Source: JAPPHA01 sp963662705
GTDB taxonomy: Bacteria; Pseudomonadota; Alphaproteobacteria; Rhodobacterales; Rhodobacteraceae
Direction: 5' to 3'
Length of the DNA: 64,000 bases
NCBI GenBank assembly: GCA_963662705.2
Contig: OY759767.1
Coordinates: 3,038,001 to 3,102,000, forward strand
Below, piece by piece: positions 54,838 to 63,341 of the stretch; position 1 is the first letter of the stretch; each line of letters begins with the position of its first letter. The notes beneath the pieces are model-generated. The model saw only the letters and a program-made list of their open reading frames with translations, made no database searches and was not told where the DNA came from. The position numbers were made by a program, and so were the translations under genes.

Positions 54838-55938
54838 TTACTTCTGTTTCGCAAGGACTTCCTTGAAGTGCTTGGACAACCTGAGGCTTTGACCCTGGTA
54901 GCTCGATCCCAGCCCTGGTCCATAGACGCGCTCCGGAACCCCGGTCATCCGTTCGTAGACCAGTCTTCCAAGCGCCTGTCCGTGTTCGAGCGAAAACGGG
55001 GTTTCGTGGCAACGCACTTCCAGGACGCTGCGCGACTTCTTCCCTCCGTAAACCGTGCTGCCGAAACCCGGGTCAAAGAAACCCGCGTAGTGAACCCGAA
55101 ATTCCCCGACCATCGCGTTGAAGGGAACCATTTCTGCCGCGCATACCGGGGGAACGTGCACCGCCTCCCGGCTGACGAGGATGTAAAAAGCTCCGGGATC
55201 CAGGATGATCCGGCCCTTTTCCGAATACACCGGTTCCCAGAATTCCGCCGGGTCGTAGTGATCAACCTTGCCCAGGTCGATCAGGCCCGTGTGGGGCTTG
55301 ACCCTGTAACCCGCTGCGAAACCTCTTTCGGGCAACAAATCGACCGAGAATTCAAGACCGTTGTCAATTCGCGCCTTGCCGTCGACGAGGCCGTATCGCG
55401 CATGCAACTGCGCGAGCTCTTCGTCGGTTAGGACGGACTCGCCCCTTCGAAATCGGATCTGGTTGAGACACAGGCGAGGACGAACGAGAATCGAAAACGA
55501 CCTTGGGCAAATCTCGGAGTAAAGCGGGCCCGTGTATCCGGGTTCGATCCTGTCGAATTCCGTCCCTTGATCGGCAATGCATCTCGTAAAGATATCCAGG
55601 CGTCCGATCGAACTCTTCGCGTTGACGACTGCCGTCAAGTCTTTCGGAACCGCAAGGGACTCCATCAAAGGAACGAGATACACGCAGCCTTTCTCCAGCA
55701 CCGCTCCGTTGGTAAGATCGATCTCGTGCATTCCGAATTCGCTCAGGCGTTTCCTGACGCTCGACCCCTCGCCGGGCAGGAAGGATGCCCGGATTCGCCA
55801 GGCCTTTCTCCCGAGCCTCAGATCGAGGCTTGCCGGTTGAACCTGGCGGGGTTCAATCGGCAAGGTCGAGTTGATCCCGCCGGAATCCGCAAGTTCGACG
55901 ATGTCCTGGGATGGCAAGACGCCCACATACTTCGTCAT
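54838..55938 (-). CDS. dcd: 2'-deoxycytidine 5'-triphosphate deaminase (long alphaproteobacterial form)
   Basis: It deaminates dCTP to dUTP in pyrimidine nucleotide synthesis. The 366-residue protein has two dUTPase-like halves. The first has GVLPSQDIVELADSGG and VVNAKSSIGRLDIFTRCIAD; the second has EMVPFNAMVGEFRVHYAGFF and the Gly-rich end RVYGPGLGSSYQGQSLRLSK. Both contain the A-K-S/E-F-R nucleotide-binding patterns. The start is set at ATG 55938, where homologues begin; TTG 55980 would add 14 residues. It is a single gene on the minus strand. Confidence 0.88.
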   Translation of the reverse strand: MTKYVGVLPSQDIVELADSGGINSTLPIEPRQVQPASLDLRLGRKAWRIRASFLPGEGSSVRKRLSEFGMHEIDLTNGAVLEKGCVYLVPLMESLAVPKDLTAVVNAKSSIGRLDIFTRCIADQGTEFDRIEPGYTGPLYSEICPRSFSILVRPRLCLNQIRFRRGESVLTDEELAQLHARYGLVDGKARIDNGLEFSVDLLPERGFAAGYRVKPHTGLIDLGKVDHYDPAEFWEPVYSEKGRIILDPGAFYILVSREAVHVPPVCAAEMVPFNAMVGEFRVHYAGFFDPGFGSTVYGGKKSRSVLEVRCHETPFSLEHGQALGRLVYERMTGVPERVYGPGLGSSYQGQSLRLSKHFKEVLAKQK

Positions 55939-56229
55939 CTGCACACCCGCACCGATCTGAACTCCACCGGCGGCAACCAACAGGCATGCCGAAGATCACT
56001 CATCACCTGCGTTCCGAGTCGCCCCGTCTTGTGCCTGAACCGGCGTGTTCGCTGATGATTCCTCGAACGCCTGGCGCCGAAGAAGCACGCAAGGGCTGGC
56101 CTTTAAGGTGGTTCAGGGTTGATCGGATAACGGTCTCCTTTCTTGTGCAGGTCAGCATTGGCTTTCAGGACTTCCGCCCTTGAAACCTCCCCCATCAGGG
56201 AGAAGTTGCTGACTGCAACTCTGTCCGCT

Positions 56230-56307
56230 TGGTCGGGCTAGCAGGATTTGAACCTGCGACCTCTCGTCCCCCAGACGAACGCGCTAACCAAGCTGCGCTA
56301 TAGCCCG
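56230..56307 (-). tRNA. tRNA-Pro (anticodon GGG)
   Basis: The minus strand folds into a full cloverleaf: acceptor CGGGCTA paired with TAGCCCG, D arm GCGC-GCGC, anticodon arm TTCGT-CTGGGGG-ACGAG with anticodon GGG, T arm GCAGG-TTCAAAT-CCTGC. A is the discriminator base and CCA is encoded. It reads CCC/CCU proline codons. It lies just downstream of the merR gene, as in many alphaproteobacteria. Confidence 0.97.
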
Positions 56308-56315
56308 ACGCATTC

Positions 56316-56343
56316 CTTATAGTCGAGAACAGTACATCCGCAA
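56316..56343 (-). promoter_or_regulatory. Probable promoter of the tRNA-Pro gene
   Basis: On the minus strand TTGCGG (56343-56338) and TATAAG (56321-56316) are 16 bases apart, and the -10 box ends 8 bp before the mature tRNA 5' end. It is a reasonable stable-RNA promoter. Confidence 0.45.
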
Positions 56344-56375
56344 ATGGAAACCGGTCTGGTAAAGGGACGACGGCG

Positions 56376-56927
56376 TCATTCAGGACGCGGCGGCGCTTCA
56401 TCGAGGTCCTCGGCCAATCGGTCGCGAATCGCCGCGAGTTCGGAATACAGCCTGCGGATTTCCGCCAGTTCGGCGTCGCCAAGTCCGGACGCGGCTCGAA
56501 TGCGCCGCGGCCCCCTCAGGAGCCCCCCAGGTGAAAGCGGCAACCGCTCCTCGATTTCAACTCCGGCGTCGCCGGATTCCTCCCGGCCCGGAATGTCGCC
56601 GGAGGGAATCGCACCGGTTTCCGGGACGGATTCGGCAACATCGTGACCGTCCGCCGGCGCGGACGCCAGCGACCTGACATGGTCGACGCCTCGTGACTGA
56701 AGAATCTCGCAGACCTTCTTGATGGTCTTCCCGTCGTCGTAGAGCAGCCGCTTGATTCCCGTAAGCAAAAGGACATCGTCCGGCCGGTAGTACCGGCGGT
56801 TGCCCGATCGCTGGACCGGCCTGACCTGCGGAATCTGACTTTCCCAGAACCTCAATGCGCTGGCGGAGACACCGAGTTCCGTGGCGGCCTCCGAAATACT
56901 GCGCAGCGCGTGCTTGCTCTTCTTCAT
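56376..56927 (-). CDS. MerR-family transcriptional regulator
   Basis: A 183-residue protein. The N-terminal MerR winged helix reads SISEAATELGVSASALRFWE, then RPVQRSGNRRYYRPDDVLLL and IKRLLYDDGKTIKKVCEILQ. The middle is acidic and Ser/Pro/Gly-rich with no metal-binding Cys, and a short C-terminal coiled coil (LGDAELAEIRRLYSELAAIR) ends the protein. This type is conserved next to ihfA in alphaproteobacteria. Its target is unknown. The ATG directly follows the ihfA stop. Confidence 0.93.
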   Translation of the reverse strand: MKKSKHALRSISEAATELGVSASALRFWESQIPQVRPVQRSGNRRYYRPDDVLLLTGIKRLLYDDGKTIKKVCEILQSRGVDHVRSLASAPADGHDVAESVPETGAIPSGDIPGREESGDAGVEIEERLPLSPGGLLRGPRRIRAASGLGDAELAEIRRLYSELAAIRDRLAEDLDEAPPRPE

Positions 56928-57245
56928 CTATTCGGAAATCTGCGAGGGCTTGTTCCCCATTTCGATCGCTGCCTTGAACTTCTTGGACGGACGGAACGTA
57001 ACGACGCGGCGCGCCGAAATCGCGGCAGGAACGTTGGTTTTCGGATTTCTCCCCATGCGTTCAGGCTTGTCACGCAATTTGAACGATCCAAAATTCGAGA
57101 TCTTTACTTCCTCACCCGAAATCAAGGCTTCCGAAACATTTTCCAAAATCCGTTCGACCAACTTTCCACACTCGTTGTTGGACAGGCCGATCTCGTGAAA
57201 CACCGCTTGTCTCAAGTCCTGTCTGGTCAGTGTTTTCTTGGCCAT
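56928..57245 (-). CDS. ihfA: Integration host factor subunit alpha
   Basis: A 105-residue DNA-bending histone-like protein that pairs with IhfB. The N-terminal MAKKTLTRQDLRQAVFHEIG and EEVKISNFGSFKLRDKPERM are typical. The arm tip GRNPKTN, with the intercalating Pro, is followed by ARRVVTFRPSKKFKAAI. GAGGAG lies 9 bases upstream of the ATG. Located after fabH with merR next, the classical alphaproteobacterial order. Confidence 0.97.
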   Translation of the reverse strand: MAKKTLTRQDLRQAVFHEIGLSNNECGKLVERILENVSEALISGEEVKISNFGSFKLRDKPERMGRNPKTNVPAAISARRVVTFRPSKKFKAAIEMGNKPSQISE

Positions 57246-57398
57246 AAAAGAAACTCCTCAAGACGATGGAACGATAAAATACCACTTGGCGGAGATTTTC
57301 AAGCCATCAAGAATCCCGGTGAACCGCGCAGGAATCCGCCAGGGACCTGTGCTCCCGAAACGGAAAGAATCTCCGGAGAATCTCCGGATCACCTGGTT

Positions 57399-58370
57399 CT
57401 ACCAGCGGAACAAGGCAGCACCCCAGGTCAGCCCTCCCCCTATCGCCTCCGTGAGGATGACCTGGTTCTCCTTGAGCTTGCCCTGTTGCTTTGCGACCGA
57501 CAGGGCAAGCGGAATCGATGCGGCGGACGTGTTGCCGTGGTCCTGAACGGTCAGGATGACCCGCTCCATCGGGATCCCCATTTTCTGGGCTGTCTTGCGA
57601 ATGATCCGGAGATTGGCCTGGTGGGGAACGACCCAGTCGACGTCCGATTCGGATAACCCGGAGGTATCCAGGACTTCGTGGGCAACATCAGCGAGCTTGG
57701 CAACCGCGTGCCTGAATACTTCTCGGCCTTCCATGACGAGCACACCTGTCGTCTGGGTCGATGAAACGCCGCCATCAACATAGAGAATCTGATTGAGGCG
57801 CCCGTCGGATTTCAGTTTGCACGACAGGATACCCCTGTCTTCGTTATCACCACGGCCTTCCCGGGCCTCGAGCACCAGCGCACCTGCACCGTCTCCGAAC
57901 AGAACGCATGTGGTGCGGTCCTGCCAATTCATGATTCTGGAAAATGTCTCGGAACCGATGACCAGGACACGCCGGGCCTGGCCGGAAACGATCAGCGCGT
58001 TGGCATTGCCCATTGCATACACGAATCCGGCACATACCGCATGCAGGTCGAAAGCATAGCTCCGCGTCGCCCCCAGGGCCGCCTGAACCCTGGTCGCAGT
58101 CGAGGGGAATGTCTGGTCCGGCGTAGACGTCGCCAGTACGATCGCGTCGATCTCTTCAACCTGCAGGCGTGCATCTTGGAGCGCGTTCCTGGCGGCGTCG
58201 GTTGCAAGATGGGAAGTCAATTCGCCGTCAGCGGCGAAGTGACGCCTTCTTATGCCGGTTCTTTCGTGAATCCAGGAATCCGTCGTATCGAGAAACGATT
58301 CGAACTCCGAATTCGGGACGACTCGGCCGGGAAGCGCATGTCCGACCCCAACTGGAACTGCTCTCAACAA
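57399..58370 (-). CDS. fabH: 3-oxoacyl-ACP synthase III
   Basis: It starts fatty-acid synthesis by condensing acetyl-CoA with malonyl-ACP. The 323-residue thiolase-fold protein shows the catalytic triad: Cys113 in DLHAVCAGFVYAMG, His in VVPHQANLRI and Asn in DHGNTSAASIP. The start is a TTG (58370 or the next codon 58367), since no ATG fits the family N-terminus; it overlaps the plsX stop by 7 bases. Length is normal. Confidence 0.96.
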   Translation of the reverse strand: MLRAVPVGVGHALPGRVVPNSEFESFLDTTDSWIHERTGIRRRHFAADGELTSHLATDAARNALQDARLQVEEIDAIVLATSTPDQTFPSTATRVQAALGATRSYAFDLHAVCAGFVYAMGNANALIVSGQARRVLVIGSETFSRIMNWQDRTTCVLFGDGAGALVLEAREGRGDNEDRGILSCKLKSDGRLNQILYVDGGVSSTQTTGVLVMEGREVFRHAVAKLADVAHEVLDTSGLSESDVDWVVPHQANLRIIRKTAQKMGIPMERVILTVQDHGNTSAASIPLALSVAKQQGKLKENQVILTEAIGGGLTWGAALFRW

Positions 58371-59488
58371 GACGGGACAGACCCTGCCTGGCCAACGTCT
58401 TCGTTCCCGGCACTGTCATCCAGAGATCCGACAGCGACTGACGCGACGCGGGCAACAAGCTTCTCGTGGAACTGAAGCTTCGCCAACCGGTATGCAAGGG
58501 CAACGGCAGCTTCAACGCTTGTCGCATCCGCGGAGCCGTGAGACTTGACGACAATTCCGTTCAACCCGAGAAAAACACCCCCGTTGACATGACGGGGATC
58601 TATGCGCCGCTTGAATCGTCCCAGCGACGCGTAGGAAAACAGCGCCCCCATCCGCGAAAGCGGCGAATACCGGAATGCCTCGTTCAAGAGTTCATCGATC
58701 AGGCTTGCCGTCCCTTCTGCCGCCTTGAGCGCGATGTTGCCGGTGAACCCGTCCGTCACCACGACATCTATGTCTTCCGAAGGGAAATCGCCTCCCTCGA
58801 CAAAACCTTCGAACCGGTACCTGTTGGCTTTGGCCGCCGAGCTGATCAATTCATGTGCATGCCTGAGTTCGTCCCGGCCCTTGTGTTCCTCCGTGCCAAC
58901 GTTGAGGAGCCCGACTCGCGGTTTCGGGAGACCATGTGCGGTACGCGCATACGAGACACCCATCAACGCGTATTTGAGCAGGTCTTCGGCATCCGCCCGT
59001 ATGTCGGCCCCGACATCGAGCACAACGTTGAATTTCCCGGGATTCCTGGTCGGCCACAGTATCGCGATGGCGGGACGATTGACATGCGGCGCCTTTCGCA
59101 GGCTGATCATCGACAACGCGAGGAGCGCACCCGTGTTGCCGCAGGACACTGCGACCGTCGCCTCTTTTTCATGTACGGATTGCAGCGCACCCCACATGCT
59201 CGTTCCGCGTCCGTGGCGCATGACATGGCTGGGCCGATCGTTCATTCCGACGACAGCATCAGAGTGCCGGATCTGGCAGCGTCTGCCGAGGTCCGGCGAA
59301 CGATTGACAAGGTCGTCGAGAGAGCCGAAATCTCCATGAACGATAAACCCGACGTCCTGGTGCCGGCGGGCAAATCCCTGCAACCCCTGTATCACGGAAT
59401 CAGGTCCGTGGTCGCCCCCCATTGCATCAACGGAAATAACAATGGATTGCAAGTCTCGGGAAGGCTCCGGGGGAGCAGGTTCGTTCAT
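58364..59488 (-). CDS. plsX: Phosphate acyltransferase
   Basis: It converts acyl-ACP to acyl-phosphate, the donor for the first step of phospholipid synthesis. The 374-residue peripheral membrane enzyme begins its core with VISVDAMGGDHGPDSVIQG. VSCGNTGALLALSMISL, RPAIAILWPTRNPGKFNVVL and VVVTDGFTGNIALKAAEGT are family signatures. It follows rpmF by 17 bp and overlaps fabH. The last 20 residues are variable. Confidence 0.97.
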   Translation of the reverse strand: MNEPAPPEPSRDLQSIVISVDAMGGDHGPDSVIQGLQGFARRHQDVGFIVHGDFGSLDDLVNRSPDLGRRCQIRHSDAVVGMNDRPSHVMRHGRGTSMWGALQSVHEKEATVAVSCGNTGALLALSMISLRKAPHVNRPAIAILWPTRNPGKFNVVLDVGADIRADAEDLLKYALMGVSYARTAHGLPKPRVGLLNVGTEEHKGRDELRHAHELISSAAKANRYRFEGFVEGGDFPSEDIDVVVTDGFTGNIALKAAEGTASLIDELLNEAFRYSPLSRMGALFSYASLGRFKRRIDPRHVNGGVFLGLNGIVVKSHGSADATSVEAAVALAYRLAKLQFHEKLVARVASVAVGSLDDSAGNEDVGQAGSVPSC

Positions 59489-59505
59489 TCCAGACCGAAA
59501 AGACG

Positions 59506-59709
59506 TCAGGCGACAACTTCCTGATCGTCTTCCAATTCAACGATGATGATTTCGCGACCCTTGTAGTGCCCGCACTCCGGACAGGCATGATGTCGACGCT
59601 TGACGCCACCGCACTCCGGGCACTCCTGCCAACTTGCGCCACGAATCCGGTCGTGGGACCGACGCTGGTTGCGTCGCGACCGGGTAACTTTTTTCCGAGG
59701 GACCGCCAT
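59506..59709 (-). CDS. rpmF: 50S ribosomal protein L32
   Basis: A 67-residue ribosomal protein. The start MAVPRKKVTRSRRNQRRSHD is invariant in the family, which fixes the ATG at 59709. Two CxxC pairs (QECPECGG and HACPECGHYKGRE) form a zinc-ribbon. It is the standard neighbour between yceD and plsX. Confidence 0.97.
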   Translation of the reverse strand: MAVPRKKVTRSRRNQRRSHDRIRGASWQECPECGGVKRRHHACPECGHYKGREIIIVELEDDQEVVA

Positions 59710-59964
59710 GTTCCAATCCTTTGCTGTTTCGGCCGACTGAAAACAGGCCACCCAGTTTGTCAGTGCTACGATCTTCTAAACGCTCGTCGGGATGCCAGAA
59801 AATAGCCTGAAATGAAATTCCATCAAGCCTTTTTGCAAAAAAATCCGGACAAGGCCGGCGTCGTCTTCGATTATCTGCGATTCCAGGCGCCCCGCTGTCC
59901 CGAGGTATCGTTTAGCCGCATGTCTGTTCGAGTCGCGCGCGCATCCTTTCGTTCGCAATCCCCG

Positions 59965-60519
59965 TCATTTGCCACCCTTGAGGACAGCCAACGCGGCAAA
60001 CGGACCTGGCGTCTCCACCAGCCCGGCGTTCTCGGCGACCGCCTTCGTGTTTTCATGGCGCGGATAGTCCGGGAGGCCCAGCGAGAGCGCTTCCGTTGCG
60101 ACGTGAGACAGGTCGATCACGTCCGGCAGAGGTTCGATGGAATCATCGTCGGGACAGACCGAGACCGTGTTGGGTCCGGGCATCTCCAGATCGGGAACGA
60201 ATGCGCGAACGATCGATTCCTCGATCCTGGACGTCACCGGCCGAAGGGACGCAACGCACGGTTGAACGACCGTTGCGCCAAGAAGACCTTCCAGTCGCCA
60301 TGTTCCCTGCGTCTCGCGGGTAAGGGTTCCTTCAAACATCATGCGCCTGATCGACGAAACTCCCAGCATTCCCTGGATTTCGTCCATTTCCTGCCTGGAA
60401 AACCTGATTCTGAATTGGTGGAATCCCGATCGGGGCAGCCTTTTTGCGGACAGTTTCCTTTGGCTGCAGGAGGTTCCCGCCGTCGCATTGCTGCCTCTTT
60501 TACCGTGCGTCGCTTTCAT
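59965..60519 (-). CDS. yceD: DUF177 (YceD) family protein
   Basis: A 184-residue protein of the YceD/DUF177 family, conserved upstream of rpmF and linked in other bacteria to 23S rRNA accumulation. The central GTWRLEGLLGATVVQPCVAS with its Cys, the acidic middle (PDDDSIEPLPDVIDLSHVAT) and the C-terminal PFAALAVLKG are diagnostic. The N-terminal about 35 basic residues are not conserved, and the true start may be further in. 255 bp separate it from rpmF. Confidence 0.9.
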   Translation of the reverse strand: MKATHGKRGSNATAGTSCSQRKLSAKRLPRSGFHQFRIRFSRQEMDEIQGMLGVSSIRRMMFEGTLTRETQGTWRLEGLLGATVVQPCVASLRPVTSRIEESIVRAFVPDLEMPGPNTVSVCPDDDSIEPLPDVIDLSHVATEALSLGLPDYPRHENTKAVAENAGLVETPGPFAALAVLKGGK

Positions 60520-60614
60520 GATAGTTCCGGGACCGAAGCGGTTGCTATTCTCGGGATTCCATCAGTTTATCGCAATCGTGCCCCGCTTGAACGACACGAA
60601 AAGGAAGCCTGAGC

Positions 60615-61097
60615 ATGACGTTTTGCCAGATAGCTCCCGGGTCCGCCACAAAAAAGGCAATCCGGTTTCTGTTGGTTGCGGCAGTTCTCGCGATGACCGC
60701 ATGTTCGGAGGTGATCAGAAGCCACGGCTACACGCCGTCGCAGGTCGATCTCGATCTCCTTCAAATCGGCGTCGATACCGAAGAGACCGTCGCCACCGCG
60801 ATCGGTACGCCGGCATTCTCAAGCTCGACCGGGGAGAGCGAATGGTATTACCTGTCCAGCACTGTCAGGGAATATGCTTACAGGCATCCGGAGATCATCG
60901 ACCGCCAACTGGTTGCCGTCAGTTTTGACGGCGGCGGCACTGTCAGCAATGTCGAGCGTTTCGGACTGGAAGACGGGCGGGTCATCGCGCTTAACCGCCG
61001 CGTAACGGATGTTGCGGTCAAGTCGCCCGGATTGATCCGGCAATTGCTCGGAAGCATAGGAAACATTACGTCGGACGACCTCGCCGACGGTCCGTAG
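60615..61097 (+). CDS. bamE: Outer membrane protein assembly factor BamE
   Basis: A 160-residue lipoprotein of the BAM complex that inserts outer-membrane beta-barrels. The signal sequence ends in the lipobox LAMTAC, with Cys30 the lipidated residue. The SmpA/OmlA domain follows: GYTPSQVDLDLLQIGVDTEE, then GTPAFSSSTGESEWYYLS and LVAVSFDGGGTVSNVERFGL. AAGGAAG lies 9 bases upstream. It is divergent from yceD, the usual alphaproteobacterial arrangement. Confidence 0.94.
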   Translation: MTFCQIAPGSATKKAIRFLLVAAVLAMTACSEVIRSHGYTPSQVDLDLLQIGVDTEETVATAIGTPAFSSSTGESEWYYLSSTVREYAYRHPEIIDRQLVAVSFDGGGTVSNVERFGLEDGRVIALNRRVTDVAVKSPGLIRQLLGSIGNITSDDLADGP

Positions 61098-61127
61098 CGA
61101 CTCACCTCGATTGCCAGGCGCAACAGC

Positions 61128-61526
61128 TCAGTCCGCCACGAACTTCAGCGCCACTCCGTTGATGCAATAGCGCAGGCCGGTCGGTTCCGGACCGTCCGGA
61201 AACACATGCCCGAGATGGGCGTCGCATCGCCTGCACACGACTTCGGTCCGACGCATGAACCAGCTTCTGTCAACGCGTTCTTCGATTGCGTCTGCCGACA
61301 AAGGCCGAAAAAACGACGGCCAGCCGGTACCGGATTCGAACTTTTCTCCCGTCGAAAACAGCGGCTGACTGCAGCACACGCAACGGAAGGTACCGTCTCC
61401 TTTCGGAAACCCTTCATGCGTAAACGGACGCTCGGTCCCAGCCTGTCGTGTCACGCGATAGGCAAGCTCACCGAGTTGTTCACGCCATTCATCGTCGGAC
61501 TTGGTTACCTTTTCTTTCGAAGTCAT
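61128..61526 (-). CDS. msrB: Peptide-methionine (R)-S-oxide reductase
   Basis: It repairs R-methionine sulfoxide in proteins. The 132-residue enzyme has the catalytic Cys121 in RYCINGVAL, the zinc ligands Cys49/Cys52 and Cys98/Cys101, and the signature ESGTGWPSFFRP with HLGHVFPDGP. The start at 61526 (MTSKEKVTKSDDEW) fits the family; ATG 61595 adds 23 unconserved residues. It converges with bamE. Confidence 0.95.
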   Translation of the reverse strand: MTSKEKVTKSDDEWREQLGELAYRVTRQAGTERPFTHEGFPKGDGTFRCVCCSQPLFSTGEKFESGTGWPSFFRPLSADAIEERVDRSWFMRRTEVVCRRCDAHLGHVFPDGPEPTGLRYCINGVALKFVAD

Positions 61527-61649
61527 GGCCACTCGAATTGACCCCCTGTCCAAATGTTGGAAACGCAACACGCAGACGCCTGGCTGCCAGGACAAGAATA
61601 CGCGCCTGATTCGTTCGAAACGTCCCTGAGAAACCGGCGGAAGGGAACT

Positions 61650-62663
61650 TCATCCGCCAGTATGGCTCATGTGGCGCGACATCTGACCCTGGACGGTGCC
61701 GCGGGAATAGTCGAAGTCATGGCCCCTGGGTTTCCTGGCAATGGCAGCATGGATCGCTTCGACGAGCGCGGTGTCATCATCCGTTTGCTCCCTCAATACA
61801 GTCCGCAGGTCGACCGAACCTTCCTGTCCGAGGCACTGGTAAAGGGTCCCGACGCAATTCAGGCGGACGCGGTTGCAGCTCTCGCAGAAATTGTGGCTGA
61901 GCGGCGTGATAAACCCGACTTTCTGTCCGGTTTCGACCAGGCGTACGTAACGGGCAGGACCGCCTGTTCGTTCGGCGGTATCAACGACGGTCCAACTCCT
62001 GGCAATGCGTTCGCGCACGTCACGGATCGACCAGAACTGTCCGATCCGGTTTTCGTTTCCGATGTCGCCCATCGGCATGACTTCGATGAACGTGATGTCG
62101 AGATCTTTCCTAGCGCACCACTCGATCAGCGACTCGAGTTCGTCCTCGTTGAATCCCTTCAGGGCAACCGTGTTGATCTTGACCCGGATTCCGGCAGAGA
62201 GGGCTGAATCGATTCCTTCAAGCACCTGCCCGAGGCGGCCCCAACGGGTAATTCGGGAGAACTTGTCCGGGTCGAGGGTGTCGAGGGAAACGTTGATCCT
62301 CCTGACGCCACAGCCGTAAAGATCCTCCGCGAACCGGCGTAGTTGCGAACCGTTAGTCGTGACCGTCAATTCATCCAGGCTGCGGGTGTCGAGGTGTCTC
62401 GACATCGAGCGGAAAAACTCGATGATGTTGCGCCGAACCAGCGGTTCACCCCCGGTGATCCGCAGCTTGCGCACTCCTTCCCGGACAAAGGCGGAACAGA
62501 GCCGGTCCAACTCCTCCAGCGTCAGGAGTTCGGCCTTTGGAAGGAACGTCATGTTTTCCGACATGCAATACACGCATCGAAAATCACAGCGGTCCGTTAC
62601 CGAAACACGGAGATAGGTGATCGAGCGGCCAAAGGGATCGACTAGTGTTGGTACTCTCGCCAT
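61650..62663 (-). CDS. moaA: GTP 3',8-cyclase (molybdenum cofactor biosynthesis)
   Basis: A radical-SAM enzyme that rearranges GTP in the first step of molybdopterin synthesis. The N-terminal cluster ligands are Cys26/Cys30/Cys33 (CDFRCVYC). TGGEPLVRR follows. The C-terminal substrate-side cluster is in FCESCNRVRLNCVG, and the protein ends with the essential Gly-Gly (MSHTGG). 337 aa, normal length. No moaC neighbour is present. Confidence 0.97.
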   Translation of the reverse strand: MARVPTLVDPFGRSITYLRVSVTDRCDFRCVYCMSENMTFLPKAELLTLEELDRLCSAFVREGVRKLRITGGEPLVRRNIIEFFRSMSRHLDTRSLDELTVTTNGSQLRRFAEDLYGCGVRRINVSLDTLDPDKFSRITRWGRLGQVLEGIDSALSAGIRVKINTVALKGFNEDELESLIEWCARKDLDITFIEVMPMGDIGNENRIGQFWSIRDVRERIARSWTVVDTAERTGGPARYVRLVETGQKVGFITPLSHNFCESCNRVRLNCVGTLYQCLGQEGSVDLRTVLREQTDDDTALVEAIHAAIARKPRGHDFDYSRGTVQGQMSRHMSHTGG

Positions 62664-63314
62664 GGGAATGATTTAGCCGTCCGGGTGAATTCGTGCAAGC
62701 AAAGAGGGGCGCATCGGGGACATACCATGATTTTGTTGCCGCGTCATTGCCGACCTGGCCTTCCCGTTCACGATGTCCGCCCGATTCCGGCCCCACGGAG
62801 GCAAATGGCGCACGAAAGCTCCGAGATTCGGATTTTCAGCGATTTGCCGACGGAAGTCCGTCAAACGGCTGACGATTTCCTTATAGGCGCTCCCGGTCCC
62901 TCCGAATCATCCTGAACAACGAATCCGGGAAACATCCGATTGATCGGCATTCGGATGAATCGCCAAACCGCGTTCGATCCGTCCGCTTCCCGTCGCGACG
63001 TGGGGAGGAAATGGTGTCAGCGTTTCCGACCGGTTCGAAAACGCATCCCGAAAAGGCCGGTTCGTCGCGCCCGACCCTGGAGACGACGCAGGTTTGGAGG
63101 CGGGTCAATCAATAGCCGGGACGACCGCTGCCGAAAGGCGGACCGGAGCAGCCCGAACCATGAGCGCGTTCGTTGCCCGCGCAACTGAAATCCGTCACGA
63201 CGACTGCCGGTCGAAAGAGTCGGGACAAGGCGGTATTGGCGGAAACTCCGACTCGGATTCCTGACAAACAGGCCGTGATCAACCCTTACACCTTTGATAA
63301 ACGGGTCCAATCAA
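62664..63314. other. Intergenic region between divergent moaA and dusA
   Basis: About 650 bases that should hold both promoters. Short open frames on either strand are Arg-rich and unlike known proteins. No molybdenum-cofactor riboswitch structure could be made out by eye. Confidence 0.4.
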
Positions 63315-63341
63315 ATGACGAGAACGACCAGGGTTGGGGCG

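Noticed and set aside
54838..55938. dUTPase as the identity of the dcd gene
   Set aside because: Length and the two-domain arrangement fit the long alphaproteobacterial dCTP deaminase rather than the short trimeric dUTPase.
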